Positions 21,505 through 32,411 of a DNA stretch of 64,000 nucleotides are shown piece by piece. Position numbers and translations under genes: made by a program. This DNA is from Gliomastix tumulicola (taxonomy: Eukaryota; Ascomycota; Sordariomycetes; Hypocreales; Bionectriaceae). The stretch covers positions 248,001-312,000 of the forward strand of contig BCHX01000002.1 of NCBI GenBank assembly GCA_001599755.1. Direction: 5' to 3'. Under the pieces are notes generated by a model. The model had not been told where the DNA came from and did no database searches. It saw nothing but the letters and a program-made list of their open reading frames with translations. Each line of letters begins with the position of its first letter. Positions within the stretch are counted from its first letter, which is position 1.

Positions 21505-23079
21505 ATGGCCTCACACGCCGACTCCACGGACAAGCCGTACGCACCGCCCGCAGACCAGCCCGTGGACGACGTCGAGAAGATCCCGGCCGACAGCACCCTG
21601 AACGAACATGAGGCCGCCTACATCGACAAGGCCGCCGAGCAGAGACTCCTCCGCAAGCTCGACTGCTGGCTCATCCCGCCTGTCATGCTGCTGTACCTGC
21701 TGAGCTTCCTCGACCGCGTCAACATCGGCAACGCGCGTCTGTACGGCATGGAGGAGGATCTGGGCATGGAGGGCGACCAGTATCAGATTGCGGTGTCGGT
21801 GCTGTTCGTGACGTACATCCTGTCGGAGCTGCCGTCCAACCTCATCATCAAGAAGTTCACGCCGTCGCGGTACCTGGCGTTTTTGACTGTGGGCTGGGGT
21901 ATCGTGGCCACGCTCACCGGCATCGTGCAGAGCTTTGCCGGGCTTGTCGCGTGTCGCGTGATCCTCGGTGCTCTTGAGGGCGGTCTCTTCCCCGGTCTGA
22001 CCATCTACCTCACCATGTTCTACACGAAGCGCGAGTACGCCCTGCGCATCGGCTACCTCTTCGTCTCGGCCGCCATCGCCGGGTCCATGGGCGGTCTGCT
22101 GGCCTACGGCATCGGCTTCATGGACGGCGTCTCGGGCCTCCGCGGCTGGCGCTGGATCATCATCATCGAGGGCCTGCCGACGGTCGTCCTCGGCGTCGCC
22201 GTCTGGTGGTGGCTCGCCGACGACCCGGAGTCGGCGCACTATCTCAACGCCGAGGAGCGCGCCCTCATCGAGGCGCGCATGCGTCGGCAGATCGGGCACA
22301 CCAAGTCCTCGGACCAGATGCACAAGGCCGACGTGTACGAGGGTCTGCGCGACTGGAAGATCTGGCTGTTCTGCCTGGGCCAGTTCGGCGCCGACGTCAT
22401 CCTCTACGGGTACTCGACCTTCCTGCCGACCATCATCCGCGGTCTCGGCGACTGGTCTACGGCCCAGGTGCAGGCACTCACCATACCGTGTTACGCTCTG
22501 GGTGCCATCAGCTATCTTGTCGTTGCCTGGCTTTCGGACCGCACGCAGAAACGCGCCATGTTCGCTGCTGGGGCGGGTTTCGTCTGTGCCATTGGGTACG
22601 CCATTCTTGTGAGCCCGGCATCTGGAAACGTCAAGTATTTTGGATGTTTCCTGGCTGCAATGGGTGTGTACATCACGGTTGGTATTCCGTTGGCCTGGCT
22701 GCCGAGCAACAACCCGCGATACGGGAAGCGAACAGTCGCAACGGGCTTGCAGCTGACCATTGGCAACTCTGCTGGAATTCCTGCTCCCTTCGTAAGTCCT
22801 ATTAGAATCTCCGATGTTTGGAACAGCTTCACGTTACTGACCTTTATTACCTGACAGCTTTACTCGACCAACGATGGCCCCCGATTCATCAAGGGCCATG
22901 CCGTCTCAATGGCCATGGTTGCCATGTCTGCCGCCATTTACCTCGCCTTCTGGGCCTACTTCCGCCACCAGAACAAGCGGAAGCTCGCGGGCAAGGACGA
23001 TCATAAAGTCCAGGGCATGTCGCAGGAGGAGATCGAGGAGATGGGCGAGCACAACCCTCGATTCTTGTATACCTATTAG
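21505..23079 (+). CDS. MFS permease, anion:cation symporter type (Dal5/allantoate-like)
   Basis: Plasma membrane carrier of the MFS allantoate/nicotinate (Dal5, TNA1) group. Exons 21505-22791 and 22858-23079; the intron (GTAAGT..ACAG) joins GIPAPF to LYSTNDGPRFIKGH, giving 502 residues. Family marks: N-terminal RLLRKLDCWLIPPVMLLYLL, then FLDRVNIGNARLYGMEEDL, VSVLFVTYILSELPSN, the RVILGALEGGLFPG helix, and in the C half LYGYSTFLPTIIRGLG and a NNPRYGKRTVATGLQLTIGN loop. About 12 membrane segments. Substrates of relatives are allantoate, nicotinate, biotin precursors or small carboxylates/ureides; which one is not readable. It follows the second Zn2Cys6 gene and the amidohydrolase, suggesting uptake and hydrolysis of a nitrogen source as one function. 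Confidence 0.93.
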
Positions 23080-23638
23080 GAGGAGCGAGCGTGTAGTTGG
23101 ACTCTGCTTGGGTGGTTTGTGAAGGTTTATGGAAGGATAGCTTTGGAATTCGAGTCATCGGTTATTCGCGGGTTTCACGTGTGCGTATGATTCCGTGAGT
23201 GCAGCACCGTACTTCTTCAGCCGGGCTTCTTCACTTTACGCGGCGTGAGTTGAGCTGGCCACGGCCTGTCGCTTGCCTGCTGATGTTGCCATCAGCTCCT
23301 GCAGCGGTTCTCCGTAGCCGAGACGGGCCGAAGGCTACCTGAAAGGGGATTCACGGGGCTTTAGGTGACTACCTACAGTCAAGCATGCTGCCAACCACAT
23401 CATTCTCAACCCGATTCATCTCAAGGGTCTAGACCAACCTTCACCACCGACCCTGAAGGAGACCCCGCGTCGACTAACGGGTGTCCCGGAGCCTCAGTCG
23501 AGACAAGGTGTATTGGGAATTCGCAATTAGCCTCAATCCGTCTCGCGTGGCATTCTGCCTCAATTTTCCCATTACAGAAGTCGATGGCATGCAGCAGCTG
23601 GGAATTATATGGTCTTGGCGGTCAAATGCCACAACTCA

Positions 23639-23644
23639 GGCTAA
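23639..23644 (+). promoter_or_regulatory. GGCTAA element (XlnR/XYR1-type) upstream of xylanase
   Basis: Exact GGCTAA about 305 bp before the xylanase ATG. XlnR/Xyr1 regulators of xylanase genes bind GGCTAR. A 6-base match is expected by chance every few kb, so this rests on its position. Confidence 0.4.
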
Positions 23645-23818
23645 AGTGCCAGCGTCATCCGGCACATCGCTCGGCTCCGCGCGCGAAGTCGATAAAGGAA
23701 CAGGAGGCAAGTCATGAGACGGTGTTCTGGGCTCAATAGACTAATATACTGCGGAATCTGTGTCCAATCCAGGTAAACACGGAATGTGACTATCCGGAAC
23801 AGGCCGAACGGGCAGAGC

Positions 23819-23824
23819 TATAAG
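23819..23824 (+). promoter_or_regulatory. TATA-like box of the xylanase gene
   Basis: TATAAG about 123 bp upstream of the start codon, a usual fungal distance. Confidence 0.4.
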
Positions 23825-23946
23825 ATGCACAGACGATGGCCGATCATGACCTTATCTGGGAATGCTGTATAGAAGGGTAGAGATATCCGAAGGTCCAAGC
23901 GAATACTACCTCGTCTGTTACCGTATTCCTGCTCTGTATCAGAATC

Positions 23947-25101
23947 ATGGTCAGCTTTACCGCCATCCTGGCAGCCGGTGCCACCCTTGCTGGTGTGCTT
24001 GCGGCGCCGCATGACGTCCTCGGCCAGAGCCCCAACGTCAACTTGGCTGAGCGGAAGCTTCTCCCTCGCGGCGAGGGTACTCACGACGGGTACTTCTACT
24101 CGTGGTGGACGGACGGAGCGTCCCCTGCGACATACACCAACAACGCGGGTGGTGGCTACAGCATCACCTGGCAGGCAGGGGGAAACCTCGTCGGCGGCAA
24201 GGGGTGGAACCCTGGATCAGCTCGGTAAGATCCGTCCAGTGACATGCTGATGTGCTGATCAATGGTCCTTGGCAGAGGGATGCTGACTTGTCTGCAGTTC
24301 CATCACCTACACTGCGAACTGGAATGTTGTCAACAACGGCAACAGCGTACGTTGGCCCCGAACAGACTACGTGGCTCATAGTTGTTAATGCTGGGCGTGC
24401 ACAGTACCTCACCGTCTATGGCTGGACTCGAAGCCCTCTGATCGAGTAGTACGTGGCCCCCTATCCTCTCTCCTTCTTCCCGCGGTCTCGCGAACGAAGA
24501 GCTTCAACCCTACCTAACACTCGGCTCTCCTCCACAGCTACATCGTTGAGGCCTACGGCGAGTACAACCCGTGCTCCTCCGCCTCGGGCCGCGGCACCGT
24601 CACCTACGACGGCGCGACCTACACGCTCTGCGAGAGCACGCGCGTAAACCAGCCGTCCATCGACGGCACGGCCACCTTCCAGCAGTTCTGGGCCGTCCGC
24701 CAGAGCCGCCGCACGAGCGGCACCGTCGACACGGGCTTCTTCTTCAACGCGTGGTCGTCCAAGAACATGCGCCTCGGCTCGAACCACTACTACATGATCA
24801 TGGCGACCGAGGCGTACCGGAGCGCGGGCTCGTCCACGGTGACGGTGGGCAGCGGCGGTGGGGGCACGACGCCGCCGCCGACGGACCCGGGCACTGGCAA
24901 TCCTCCTACGAACCCAACTGTAAGTTCATCCTTCTATTCAGGCCGGTTAAGAACCGTGTGTTGTGGTCGGGGGCTGACGAGTTGCCAAAGTGCGGCGCCA
25001 AATGGAGCCAGTGTGGTGGAAGCGGCTGGTCGGGGGCGACCTGCTGCCAGTCTGGGAGCACATGCCAGGCCCAGAACCAGTGGTACTCGCAGTGTATCTA
25101 G
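23947..25101 (+). CDS. endo-1,4-beta-xylanase, GH11 with C-terminal CBM1
   Basis: Secreted enzyme that cuts xylan backbones. Five exons: 23947-24224, 24298-24346, 24405-24448, 24538-24919, 24991-25101; 287 residues. Signal peptide MVSFTAILAAGATLAGVLA, then a short propeptide ending LLPR before the GH11 fold (GTHDGYFYSWWTDG). Nucleophile Glu123 in SPLIEYYIVEAYGEY; acid/base Glu215 in IMATEAYRSAG. A Gly/Thr/Pro linker (about 225-250) leads to the CBM1 cellulose-binding module CGAKWSQCGGSGWSGATCC..CQAQNQWYSQCI, which is coded exactly by the last exon (111 nt). Family length is normal for a GH11-CBM1. Likely induced by xylose or plant cell wall material given the upstream GGCTAA. Confidence 0.97.
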
Positions 25102-26167
25102 TCATATCGTTGTTTCAGGTGTTGAGGTTGTAGGGAGGGTGTTTTCAATGGACTCGATGAAGTTTCGAAACGATATGACCAGAGATCGATGAGGCGTGAA
25201 CGAGAATCCTTCGCCCACAAACAACTCTTCGAATGTCGGGCCTGTGGCGTATTAGATCGGCACTTTGGTGATGAATGATCGTTTTTTTATTTGGCTCATT
25301 GTCTCTGGTCTGGCCGAAATGCGTTTGCAGAATTATCGACGCGCCTCGGAGGTCGGGTTGTGCGTTTTGCTTGGTATGCCGTGCACTGACGCGTCAGTGT
25401 CAGATAATCGTCTCGCTGTTCTAGTAGAGGGTAGCTAAACGGCTCGAAGGAGCGCTGAAAGACCGGTGAAAGGAAGACGCAAAGTGCCGATGAGGCTCGG
25501 GTCCTTGTGCAGTTCGGTTGTGACGGTAGTGAGTCTGACATTGGGAGGAACTCGCGCCGTGACATGCTCTTGCTCAGCAAGGCCCACTGTGAGAAAAATC
25601 CAGTGTTGACAAGCCAAAGGTACTGGTCTTTTAGATTCTGCCCTGTAGCTTGGGCGGTGTCAGTACTGCTAACCGCTAGGCACCTTGTGATGTGCAGCCA
25701 ATTCAGGGCTCATACCCTTAAAGCGAGTACTTCAAGCCGAACTTGGCACATGAAGAATCAGAGCATGACTAGCTCACAGAAGAAACATCGTAAAAGGTGG
25801 TTTCTTGTTTGTTTGCTGCGTTAATTCACGAGTGTTATGTTAGCGGTTGTAGCGGCAACGCGCATTGGCGCTGCACTGGCGAAGCTGCAGCTCCCTGAAC
25901 ATCATGTCACCACTTTCTCACCTTGTTCTCACCATGGGGCGCCGCGAAATGAACACGCTCAGTCCCCTAATTTCATAGCCAGCCGTCCGCATACTGTCAT
26001 TCCCATTTCATGAGAATTCCGCCGCCTCATTTCTTCGCCCTTTGCGCAATGCATCATCAACCCCATCTACCACTTTCATCGTCAACACAAACAGCCCTTT
26101 CTACATCGATACAACAATAAACAAGTTCATCTCTCCTCGGGCTCACATCCCTTTCTGAGCCGGGACC
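25102..26167. other. intergenic region, xylanase / PTH11-like gene
   Basis: About 1.07 kb. Holds the 16-bp perfect palindrome CACTGACGCGTCAGTG at 25384-25399 and the promoter of the downstream membrane protein. No gene supported. Confidence 0.6.
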
Positions 26168-27495
26168 ATGGATCCTGAAAGCGTCAGAAATGCGGGCTTC
26201 AACGCCACGAGCCTCGACCAGTTGCCCGCCAACGCGACTGTGCGAGACATACTGAGTAAGTCGCGTCTTCTTCCCTTTCTTTAACCCTTTCTATCCCAAC
26301 TGTGTGCTGATATCCCGTGCGTGAAACGCTCAACAGGCCACATCTACGTCACCAACACCCTCCAAAACGTCCTCATCGAAGACCGCTTCCCCACGTACAG
26401 CGCCCTCTCCTCCTTCATGGGCATGATCTCCGCGCTGCTCGTCGTCATCCGCATCATGTTCAAGGTCATGGCGCACAGCTACGGCCCCAGCTGGGGCCTG
26501 GACGACCTCCTGATCGCCTCCATCATCATCGTCGGCTCCCTCAACACGCTCAACAACAGCCACGGCGTCGGCGCCACGGGTCTCGGCAAGCACGTCTGGA
26601 CGCTGGCCGACGACCCGGACAACATAAACGACTTCCTCGCGTACTTCCTCGCTCTCACCGTTGTGTACTTCTGCCTCGTGATGCTGCTCAAGATGGCCTT
26701 TGTGGCGTTCTTCCTGCGCATCTTCCCCTCCGACCGGGCGCGCCGCCTGCTCAAGAGCACCATGGTGATTGTGATTCTGTACGGATTGGCGTTTGTCCTT
26801 GCCGGCGGTCTGCAGTGTCAGCCGATCGACTTCTACTGGACTGGCTGGGACGGAGAGCACAAGGGGTACTGTGTCGATCGGGACTGGATCGCCTGGACGA
26901 ATGCTGCGTTCAGCATCCTTCTGGACTTCTGGATCATCATCATCCCGCTCCATGAGATCAGTGGCACGACGCTGGAGCCCTGGAAGAAGTTCACTGGAGG
27001 ACTGATGCTCAGCCTCGGGCTCATGTAAGTTTCGCTCTCTCAATCTCCATCCCTTCTGTTGCACACTTCTCTATGAAGTCTCAGCTAACGAAACCCTCCC
27101 ACAGCATGACCTTCGTCAGCTCCATCCGCATCTGGTACCTCGTCCGCTTCACCATGGACGACCTGGATCCAACCTGGAACTTCGTCGACGTCTGCGTCTG
27201 GTCCACCGTCGAGATCAACGTCGGCATCTGGTGTCTCTGCATCCCGTCCATCCGCGTCATCATCCTCTTCTTCCGCATGAAGTACGCCCAGCGGCGCACC
27301 CGACGCTCGCCCAACGACGGCCAGCCGCCGGCGGACGTTAAGCACGGCCGCCCCGGACGCTTCGACGAGATGGGAACTAACGGAATACAGCTGCAGGTTC
27401 TGCCGGACCGCCCGCCTCGATACACGGAGCGTGCGGGCAGCGACGATACACTGGTGGCGTCGCCGCCTCAGGTTGGAGAGGCGACTCGGGTCTGA
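26168..27495 (+). CDS. PTH11-like/fungal rhodopsin-domain integral membrane protein
   Basis: Seven-helix membrane protein of the family often annotated PTH11-type receptor without CFEM domain. Exons 26168-26255, 26337-27024, 27105-27495; 388 residues, both joins in frame. Marks: PTYSALSSFMGMISALLVVIR (helix 1), SWGLDDLLI, GLGKHVWTL, and the extracellular loop GGLQCQPIDFYWTGW..GYCVDRDW with two conserved cysteines, then LLDFWIIIIPL and the DVCVWSTVEINVGIWCLCIPS helix. Cytosolic tail is basic and Pro-rich (RRTRRSPNDG, PDRPPRYTERAG). The N-terminus (29 residues in exon 1) has no signal peptide and carries an NAT glycosylation site. Ligand and signalling role unknown; some relatives act in surface sensing by plant pathogens. 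Confidence 0.9.
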
Positions 27496-27752
27496 AGTGC
27501 CTTGTGGGAGCACTGGCAGAATGAATTTGACACGCATGGGTCGAGAATGGCGTTTACAGGTGTCTGTTGGTTATTCGGCGGGTTGTGGCTATTGAGCCTG
27601 GTCCACGGAAGGGAGACGGCCAAAGGGGCCTTCAGATTGATCATGTTCCTGATTCTTATGTTTTGTTCTTCATCTCATTAATCAATGTCGCGAGACGCGT
27701 ACTTAATGGCAGCTAGAGTAGGCTGATAATAACACCTCTGGTCAATAGCTTC

Positions 27753-29241
27753 TCACGCAGCCACATATTCTGTACCATACGGCGCACTCTCAAAGCCTCG
27801 CACGTCGCACCAGCCCACCATCTTCTTCTCGATGTCCTCTCCCATCTCGCCCTGCCACGCACCAAGCGAGGTCATGAGCGTGTTCAGGTGATCCTGTCGG
27901 CTCAGGTCCAGAGGCTGCTTATCCTCGCCCACAAGGCGGATCCTACATGAACGCGTCAGTCTCAAAGGTCGATCTGAAAGAAGAGGGACGGGAAAGGGAA
28001 CTCACTGTGCGCCTGCGGCGACCAGGCCGACGATGTAGTTATCCTCACCGAGCAGCGTCTGCCTCGCACTCTGCAGCCTCCCGTCGATGATCTTCTGCGG
28101 CAGGTCAAACTCGTGCGTCGCCGGCCGTCCCAGCCCAACGCCGTCAACCGTCTTCAGCGCCTCGACCATGGCCCCAACAGTCCGCAGACCGCCAGTGACG
28201 TACGTCTTGGTCGTCTTGAGCTCGGGGATGATGGCATCCGCAAACTCGAGGAAGAAGGCCTCCCTGCGCCGGGTGCTCTCCCGCTGGTACGTGAAGGCGA
28301 CGTGCTGGTACGTGCCGCCGGAGAGCTCGATGAAGTCGAAGCGGTTCTCCTCGAGCCTGTGGCACAAGTCTCGGCAGTCGTCGAGGGAGATGCCGTCGGC
28401 CTCGAACTCGACGCTGTTGATCTTGATGCTGAGGGAGAACGAAGGGTCGGGGACGCGGGCACGGATGGCCGAGGCGATCTCGAAGATGAAGCGGGAGCGG
28501 TTCTCGAGGGAGCCGCCGTATTTGTCGGTGCGCTTGTTGGTGCTGGGCGAGAGGAACTGGGAGAGGAGGTACCCGCTAGTCTTGTTGTCAGCAAATATCA
28601 CTATCACCTGTCGAGGGAAAGAAAGTCGACAAAAGGAGGGCGACTTACTGGCCAGCGTGCAGCTGGACGCCGTCGAAGCCAGCTTTGTACAGGAACTCGG
28701 CACAGTGCACAAATCCATCCAACACCGTCTTGAAATCTCCTTCATCCATTGCCTTCGGCTTGGCCCATTTCTTGCCCATCAGACCATCATCGAGCGGGAC
28801 GTCACTGGGCGAGATGGGATGCGGATTGATGTCCTCGCTGACCTGCCTCCCCGGGTGACTGACCTGCACAATCGTCAGGCCACCGCCCGCCTTCCCAGCA
28901 GCCGCCATCTCGCGAAACTTGTCGAAGCGCTCGCCCTCGAAGGGAGCATCGGGCGGGACGATGGGGTTGCCGTATGTCTCGAGGTTGTCGTAGTCGATCA
29001 TGACGTTGCCGGTGAGGATGACGCCGAAGCCGCCCTGGCCCCAGCGACGGTACAGGTTGACGAGCTCGGTGGTGGGGATCCCGCGGCGAGAGCGGAACTC
29101 GGGGTCCCAGGTGGCCATGTGCTCCGACATGGCGGCCTTGAGGAAGCGGTTGTTGGCCGTCTTGCCGCTGAAGGGGAGGTGAAGCGGCTGGGCGAGGGGG
29201 GCTGGATCAGCCTGATCTGCGAGGAACCGTGCGGGCGACAT
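27753..29241 (-). CDS. NADH:flavin oxidoreductase, old yellow enzyme family
   Basis: FMN-dependent ene-reductase-type (beta/alpha)8 barrel. Exons 29241-28649, 28575-28006, 27942-27753; 450 residues. The first intron splits the motif LHAGHGYLLSQFLSPSTN, restored by the join; it is followed by RTDKYGGSLENRSRF, the family signature. N-terminal FMN elements: FSGKTANNRFLKAAMSEH and WGQGGFGVILTGNVMID. Further marks: VSHPGRQ, SIKINSVEFEADG, TYVTGGLRT, and GVGLGRPATHEFDLP phosphate loop. The short last exon adds a helix ending GTEYVAA. Substrate not readable; such enzymes reduce activated alkenes and occur in secondary metabolism and detoxification. Faces the PTH11-like gene tail to tail (257 bp). 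A CCG-AT-CGG element lies about 85 bp upstream. Confidence 0.93.
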
Positions 29242-30179
29242 GATAATGGCGGGATGTGCTTAGTTAAGCGATAGCTCAGTTGATATTCGCTGCTTGCAGC
29301 TGGAGAGAGACGATGGTGATCAGATCCGATCGGAAGCGTACCTTGCTGCGTGGAAGAGATCCTGGGAGCAGGAGACCCTTCGTCTTCTTATACCATCACA
29401 GCTCCTCGAGACTTCCGCCATCGCCAGCACAGACGGGCAGGGAAATCACTGACGGGCCGGTGCATGCAGCCCTACGGAGTCAGGTAGAAGCGGCGGGAGA
29501 CGGCGGGAGCACGACAGCGGCGTGGTCCCTTCGGCGTGACCTAGAACTGGACGGGAAATCGATAGATCAGCTCAAAAACGTGACGTATCAGCTCTGGTAT
29601 TCGCCGAAAGGCCCCTAGACGGGAGCTTCGGGAAGCAAAACGAGGCTTTGCATTTGCATGGCTGCTGCATGGCTTGCGTGACTGCTGCAGAAAACCTGGG
29701 CTGGGCCTCCCGAGACTTCCAGACGGGCACATTCATCTCTCTCCTCAGCCGCAGGTGGGATCCCCTGCATGAAAGGTCTCGGATAATTGGCTGTCGATTT
29801 TCCGGGGGGAAGCTTCCGGGTAGGAGAGCAGGGGGAGTCATGCGTCAAAGATTGATTGGTAAGGCGGATGGATCAGCGTCCGGCCCCCAAGTCAGCCCAA
29901 TGTGCAACATCTACGGACACGCTGAAAGGCATGGGCAGAACCCTTGAAACAAACTAGACTGAATTGCTTTTGTGGCAGCTCTGGAGGTATCTAACGCATA
30001 AAATAGAATAATGTCGCACGCTCTATGAAAAAGAAAGTAGACAAAGGATCTCGAAAGATGAAAGAACGACGGCGCAGCGAACGCAGGCAAACAGGCAAGG
30101 GGGTATTCGCAGTGGCAACAGACATGCAAGAACACACACCAAACGACGGAAAGGCCGGGATCAATCGCCCTCCCACCCC
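29242..30179. other. intergenic region upstream of the flavin oxidoreductase
   Basis: About 0.94 kb between two minus-strand genes. Contains the everted CCG-N2-CGG element TCCGATCGGA at 29325-29334; no gene supported. Confidence 0.55.
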
Positions 30180-31775
30180 TCAAGCAGTCCCGTGATCCTC
30201 AGACCGGAACAGCACCTCGCTCCGCCTGTCCAGCACACCCTCCCACAGCCTCTTCCACTCGTAGCACGACACGTAGAACAGGACCCCAATCTCCTGGCTC
30301 GTCCACCAGCTCGCGCGGTCCATGTTGCCGGACCCGAGGACCAGGTACTCCTCGTCCACCATGGTCATCTTGAAGTGGCTCAGCACCGGCTCGTCCTCCT
30401 CGCCGAGGCGGCCGACGAGCGGATGGTAGTACAGCACCTCGAGCCTGCCGACCGTCTGCTGCGCCTCCGGGTCGTCCGAGTAGCGCTGGAAGGCCTTGTA
30501 CTTCCGGATGAGCTTGTCGAGGGTCCAGGCCGTCGTGGTGCCCGCGGTGACGAGTTGCTCGATAAGCATCATGGCCTTGCTGGTGCGGATCTGCACGTCG
30601 ACGCCGCGCTCGAGTGCAGCGAGTAGAGCCTCTACCACAGGCCAGGATGTAACATTCGGCGTGACTATGACGATGCTCCGCTGGGCATTGGAAATGAGCG
30701 TAAGTAGGGCCGCATTGAGGGGCGTCATGGGCGGGTTCGACTGAGAGAGGAAGGGAAAGAAGCTGAATCGAGGATTGCGGTGGTGCGACGAGGGCAGAAA
30801 AATCGTCGGCACGGGCGCTGTCTCCGGGAAACGCAGAGACTGGGTGGCAGATCCCTCAGCGCCACCAGTCATCAGCGACGCCCGCTTCGACTGTCCGCGT
30901 CCGGGCTTCAAGGAGGTCGATCCCGGTGCCGTCTTCTGCTGCAGTTCAAGGGCACCGTTGCTGTCGCGAAGCTCCGGCGCCCGCCAGACGTGGTCGTTGA
31001 AACGCGTCAGCTGCTGCACGATTTCCCCCTCTACCTCGACGCAGCCCTCGAACCAGCGCTCCCAGCTGACGTTACAGCTTGGGACCCAGGCCCGCGTGCC
31101 GTCGACGAGGAGGTACTTGGGGTGCATGACGCTCACGGGCGTGAAGAAGAGGCTCTTGACGGACAGCTCGATGCCACCCCGCTTAAGGGTCGCTTCGTCA
31201 GGCAGGCCGAGTTTAGCCCACTGCTTAGGCGGGTAGACATGGCCGTCGCGGGAGCCCGTGTGGAACAGCTTCTGGAAGAGGCCGCTGGAGGAGAAGCCAA
31301 TGGTGATGCGGAGGGGCGACGTGTGGTTTCCGTCCTCGACGCGGGAAGAGGCCAGCTTGACGAGGGCGTCCCGGAAGGCGTCGAGAGTAGGCGAGTCGGC
31401 CCAGTAGCAGGTAACAAAGTGAACAGACTGCTTGGCGTTGAGGATGGCGGGCAGCAGGGCGCGGGTGAAGATGGAGAGGCCAGTGCCGACGAACAGCGCC
31501 CTGGGCACGCTGGTGGTGATGAGGCACTCGGGGCCGTCGACGTGGTAGCTGGGGAGGTCGTGGCCCTGCTCCTGCTGATGGGCCTTGAGCAGCTCCGTCC
31601 AGGGACGCACAAAGGACGCCGGAAACTCGGCGGCTGCGGCCATGAGGGCGGTTTGTGTGCGGGAAACGCTGATGTAGGTTGTTGAAGCTGACTGAAGTTG
31701 AGCGAGCTGGGGCTGGCTGGAGATCATCCCAGGGGCCAGATCTGGGAAATGACGACTGAGACAGGCGAGACCCAC
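30180..31775 (-). CDS. phospholipase D-like protein with two HKD motifs
   Basis: Single exon, 531 residues if started at 31775; the ATG at 31643 (MAAAAEFPASF) gives 487 and may be the true start. First HKD: His218-x-Lys220-x4-Asp225 in VMHPKYLLVDGTRAW, followed by PSCNVSWERWFEG; second: SHFKMTMVDEEYLVLGSGNM, followed by DRASWWTSQE. Two HKD half-sites form one active site in the PLD superfamily, which includes phosphatidyltransferases, cardiolipin synthases and phospholipases. The Ser/Asn after each HKD (SCN, SGN) is conserved. A low-complexity Ser/Pro linker (about 290-350) joins the halves. No signal peptide; cytosolic or membrane-associated. Substrate unknown. Divergent from the AP-2 mu gene. 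Confidence 0.88.
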   Translation of the reverse strand: MGLACLSRHFPDLAPGMISSQPQLAQLQSASTTYISVSRTQTALMAAAAEFPASFVRPWTELLKAHQQEQGHDLPSYHVDGPECLITTSVPRALFVGTGLSIFTRALLPAILNAKQSVHFVTCYWADSPTLDAFRDALVKLASSRVEDGNHTSPLRITIGFSSSGLFQKLFHTGSRDGHVYPPKQWAKLGLPDEATLKRGGIELSVKSLFFTPVSVMHPKYLLVDGTRAWVPSCNVSWERWFEGCVEVEGEIVQQLTRFNDHVWRAPELRDSNGALELQQKTAPGSTSLKPGRGQSKRASLMTGGAEGSATQSLRFPETAPVPTIFLPSSHHRNPRFSFFPFLSQSNPPMTPLNAALLTLISNAQRSIVIVTPNVTSWPVVEALLAALERGVDVQIRTSKAMMLIEQLVTAGTTTAWTLDKLIRKYKAFQRYSDDPEAQQTVGRLEVLYYHPLVGRLGEEDEPVLSHFKMTMVDEEYLVLGSGNMDRASWWTSQEIGVLFYVSCYEWKRLWEGVLDRRSEVLFRSEDHGTA

Positions 31776-32411
31776 CTACAGCTCAGCTCAGCCTGCCTCG
31801 TCACTTGTTTTCAGTGCGCTTTCAGTGGGTTCTCAGCGCTGGAGCGAGCCAACTCACTGGACCCTGAATGAGTGCGGTGCTTAGGCAGGTGGTGGAAGAA
31901 AAGCGTAAGGCACATACGCACCCACATTGCGTGACTGTATGGCTCAAGTATTCTTTCCACATCGTGTTAGGTAACAATACCATGCAAGACATCGCACCTC
32001 CGAGAATCGACAGCAAGACACGGCAGTGTATCTACTGCACATCGGCCCTGCACACTGAAAAGATGATTCCACAGCACCGTCCCGAGTCACGGCGGATCGC
32101 CCCGGCAGGATGCACAGCACTTGTAAACCCAATCGATGATGCCCGCATCCTGCATGTCTGTCAGGTCGGTCAGCCACCAAAGTCTCCCAAAGTCTCCAAA
32201 GGTCACCAAACTCAACCCCTGAGCTGCAGCGGCCCCACAAATCAGGACCCCCCCGCCAAAATTAGTCCGTCCAAAGCCGTCCACTCTCGAGCCTCGAATT
32301 CCAATTCCCACAAGACAGCCATAACAGAACATTCCACCACCTACGCACGAAGTTGCATCCTTCCTCCGTCCGCCACGCCGGCGCCCCGACCTCTTCCTCC
32401 ACCCGCCAAAC
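31776..32411. other. divergent promoter region, PLD-like / AP-2 mu
   Basis: 636 bp between divergent starts. Plus-strand frames here that run into the AP-2 mu gene are out of its frame. No clear motif seen. Confidence 0.6.

Larger units (their letters stand above)
23080..23946. other. intergenic/promoter region of the xylanase
   Basis: About 0.87 kb between the permease stop and the xylanase ATG. It contains a GGCTAA site and a TATA-like box listed separately; the small frames in it lack support. Confidence 0.6.

Noticed and set aside
25384..25399. 16-bp perfect palindrome CACTGACGCGTCAGTG
   Set aside because: About one 16-bp palindrome is expected by chance per 65 kb; it also sits in a long intergenic region with no tie to a nearby start.
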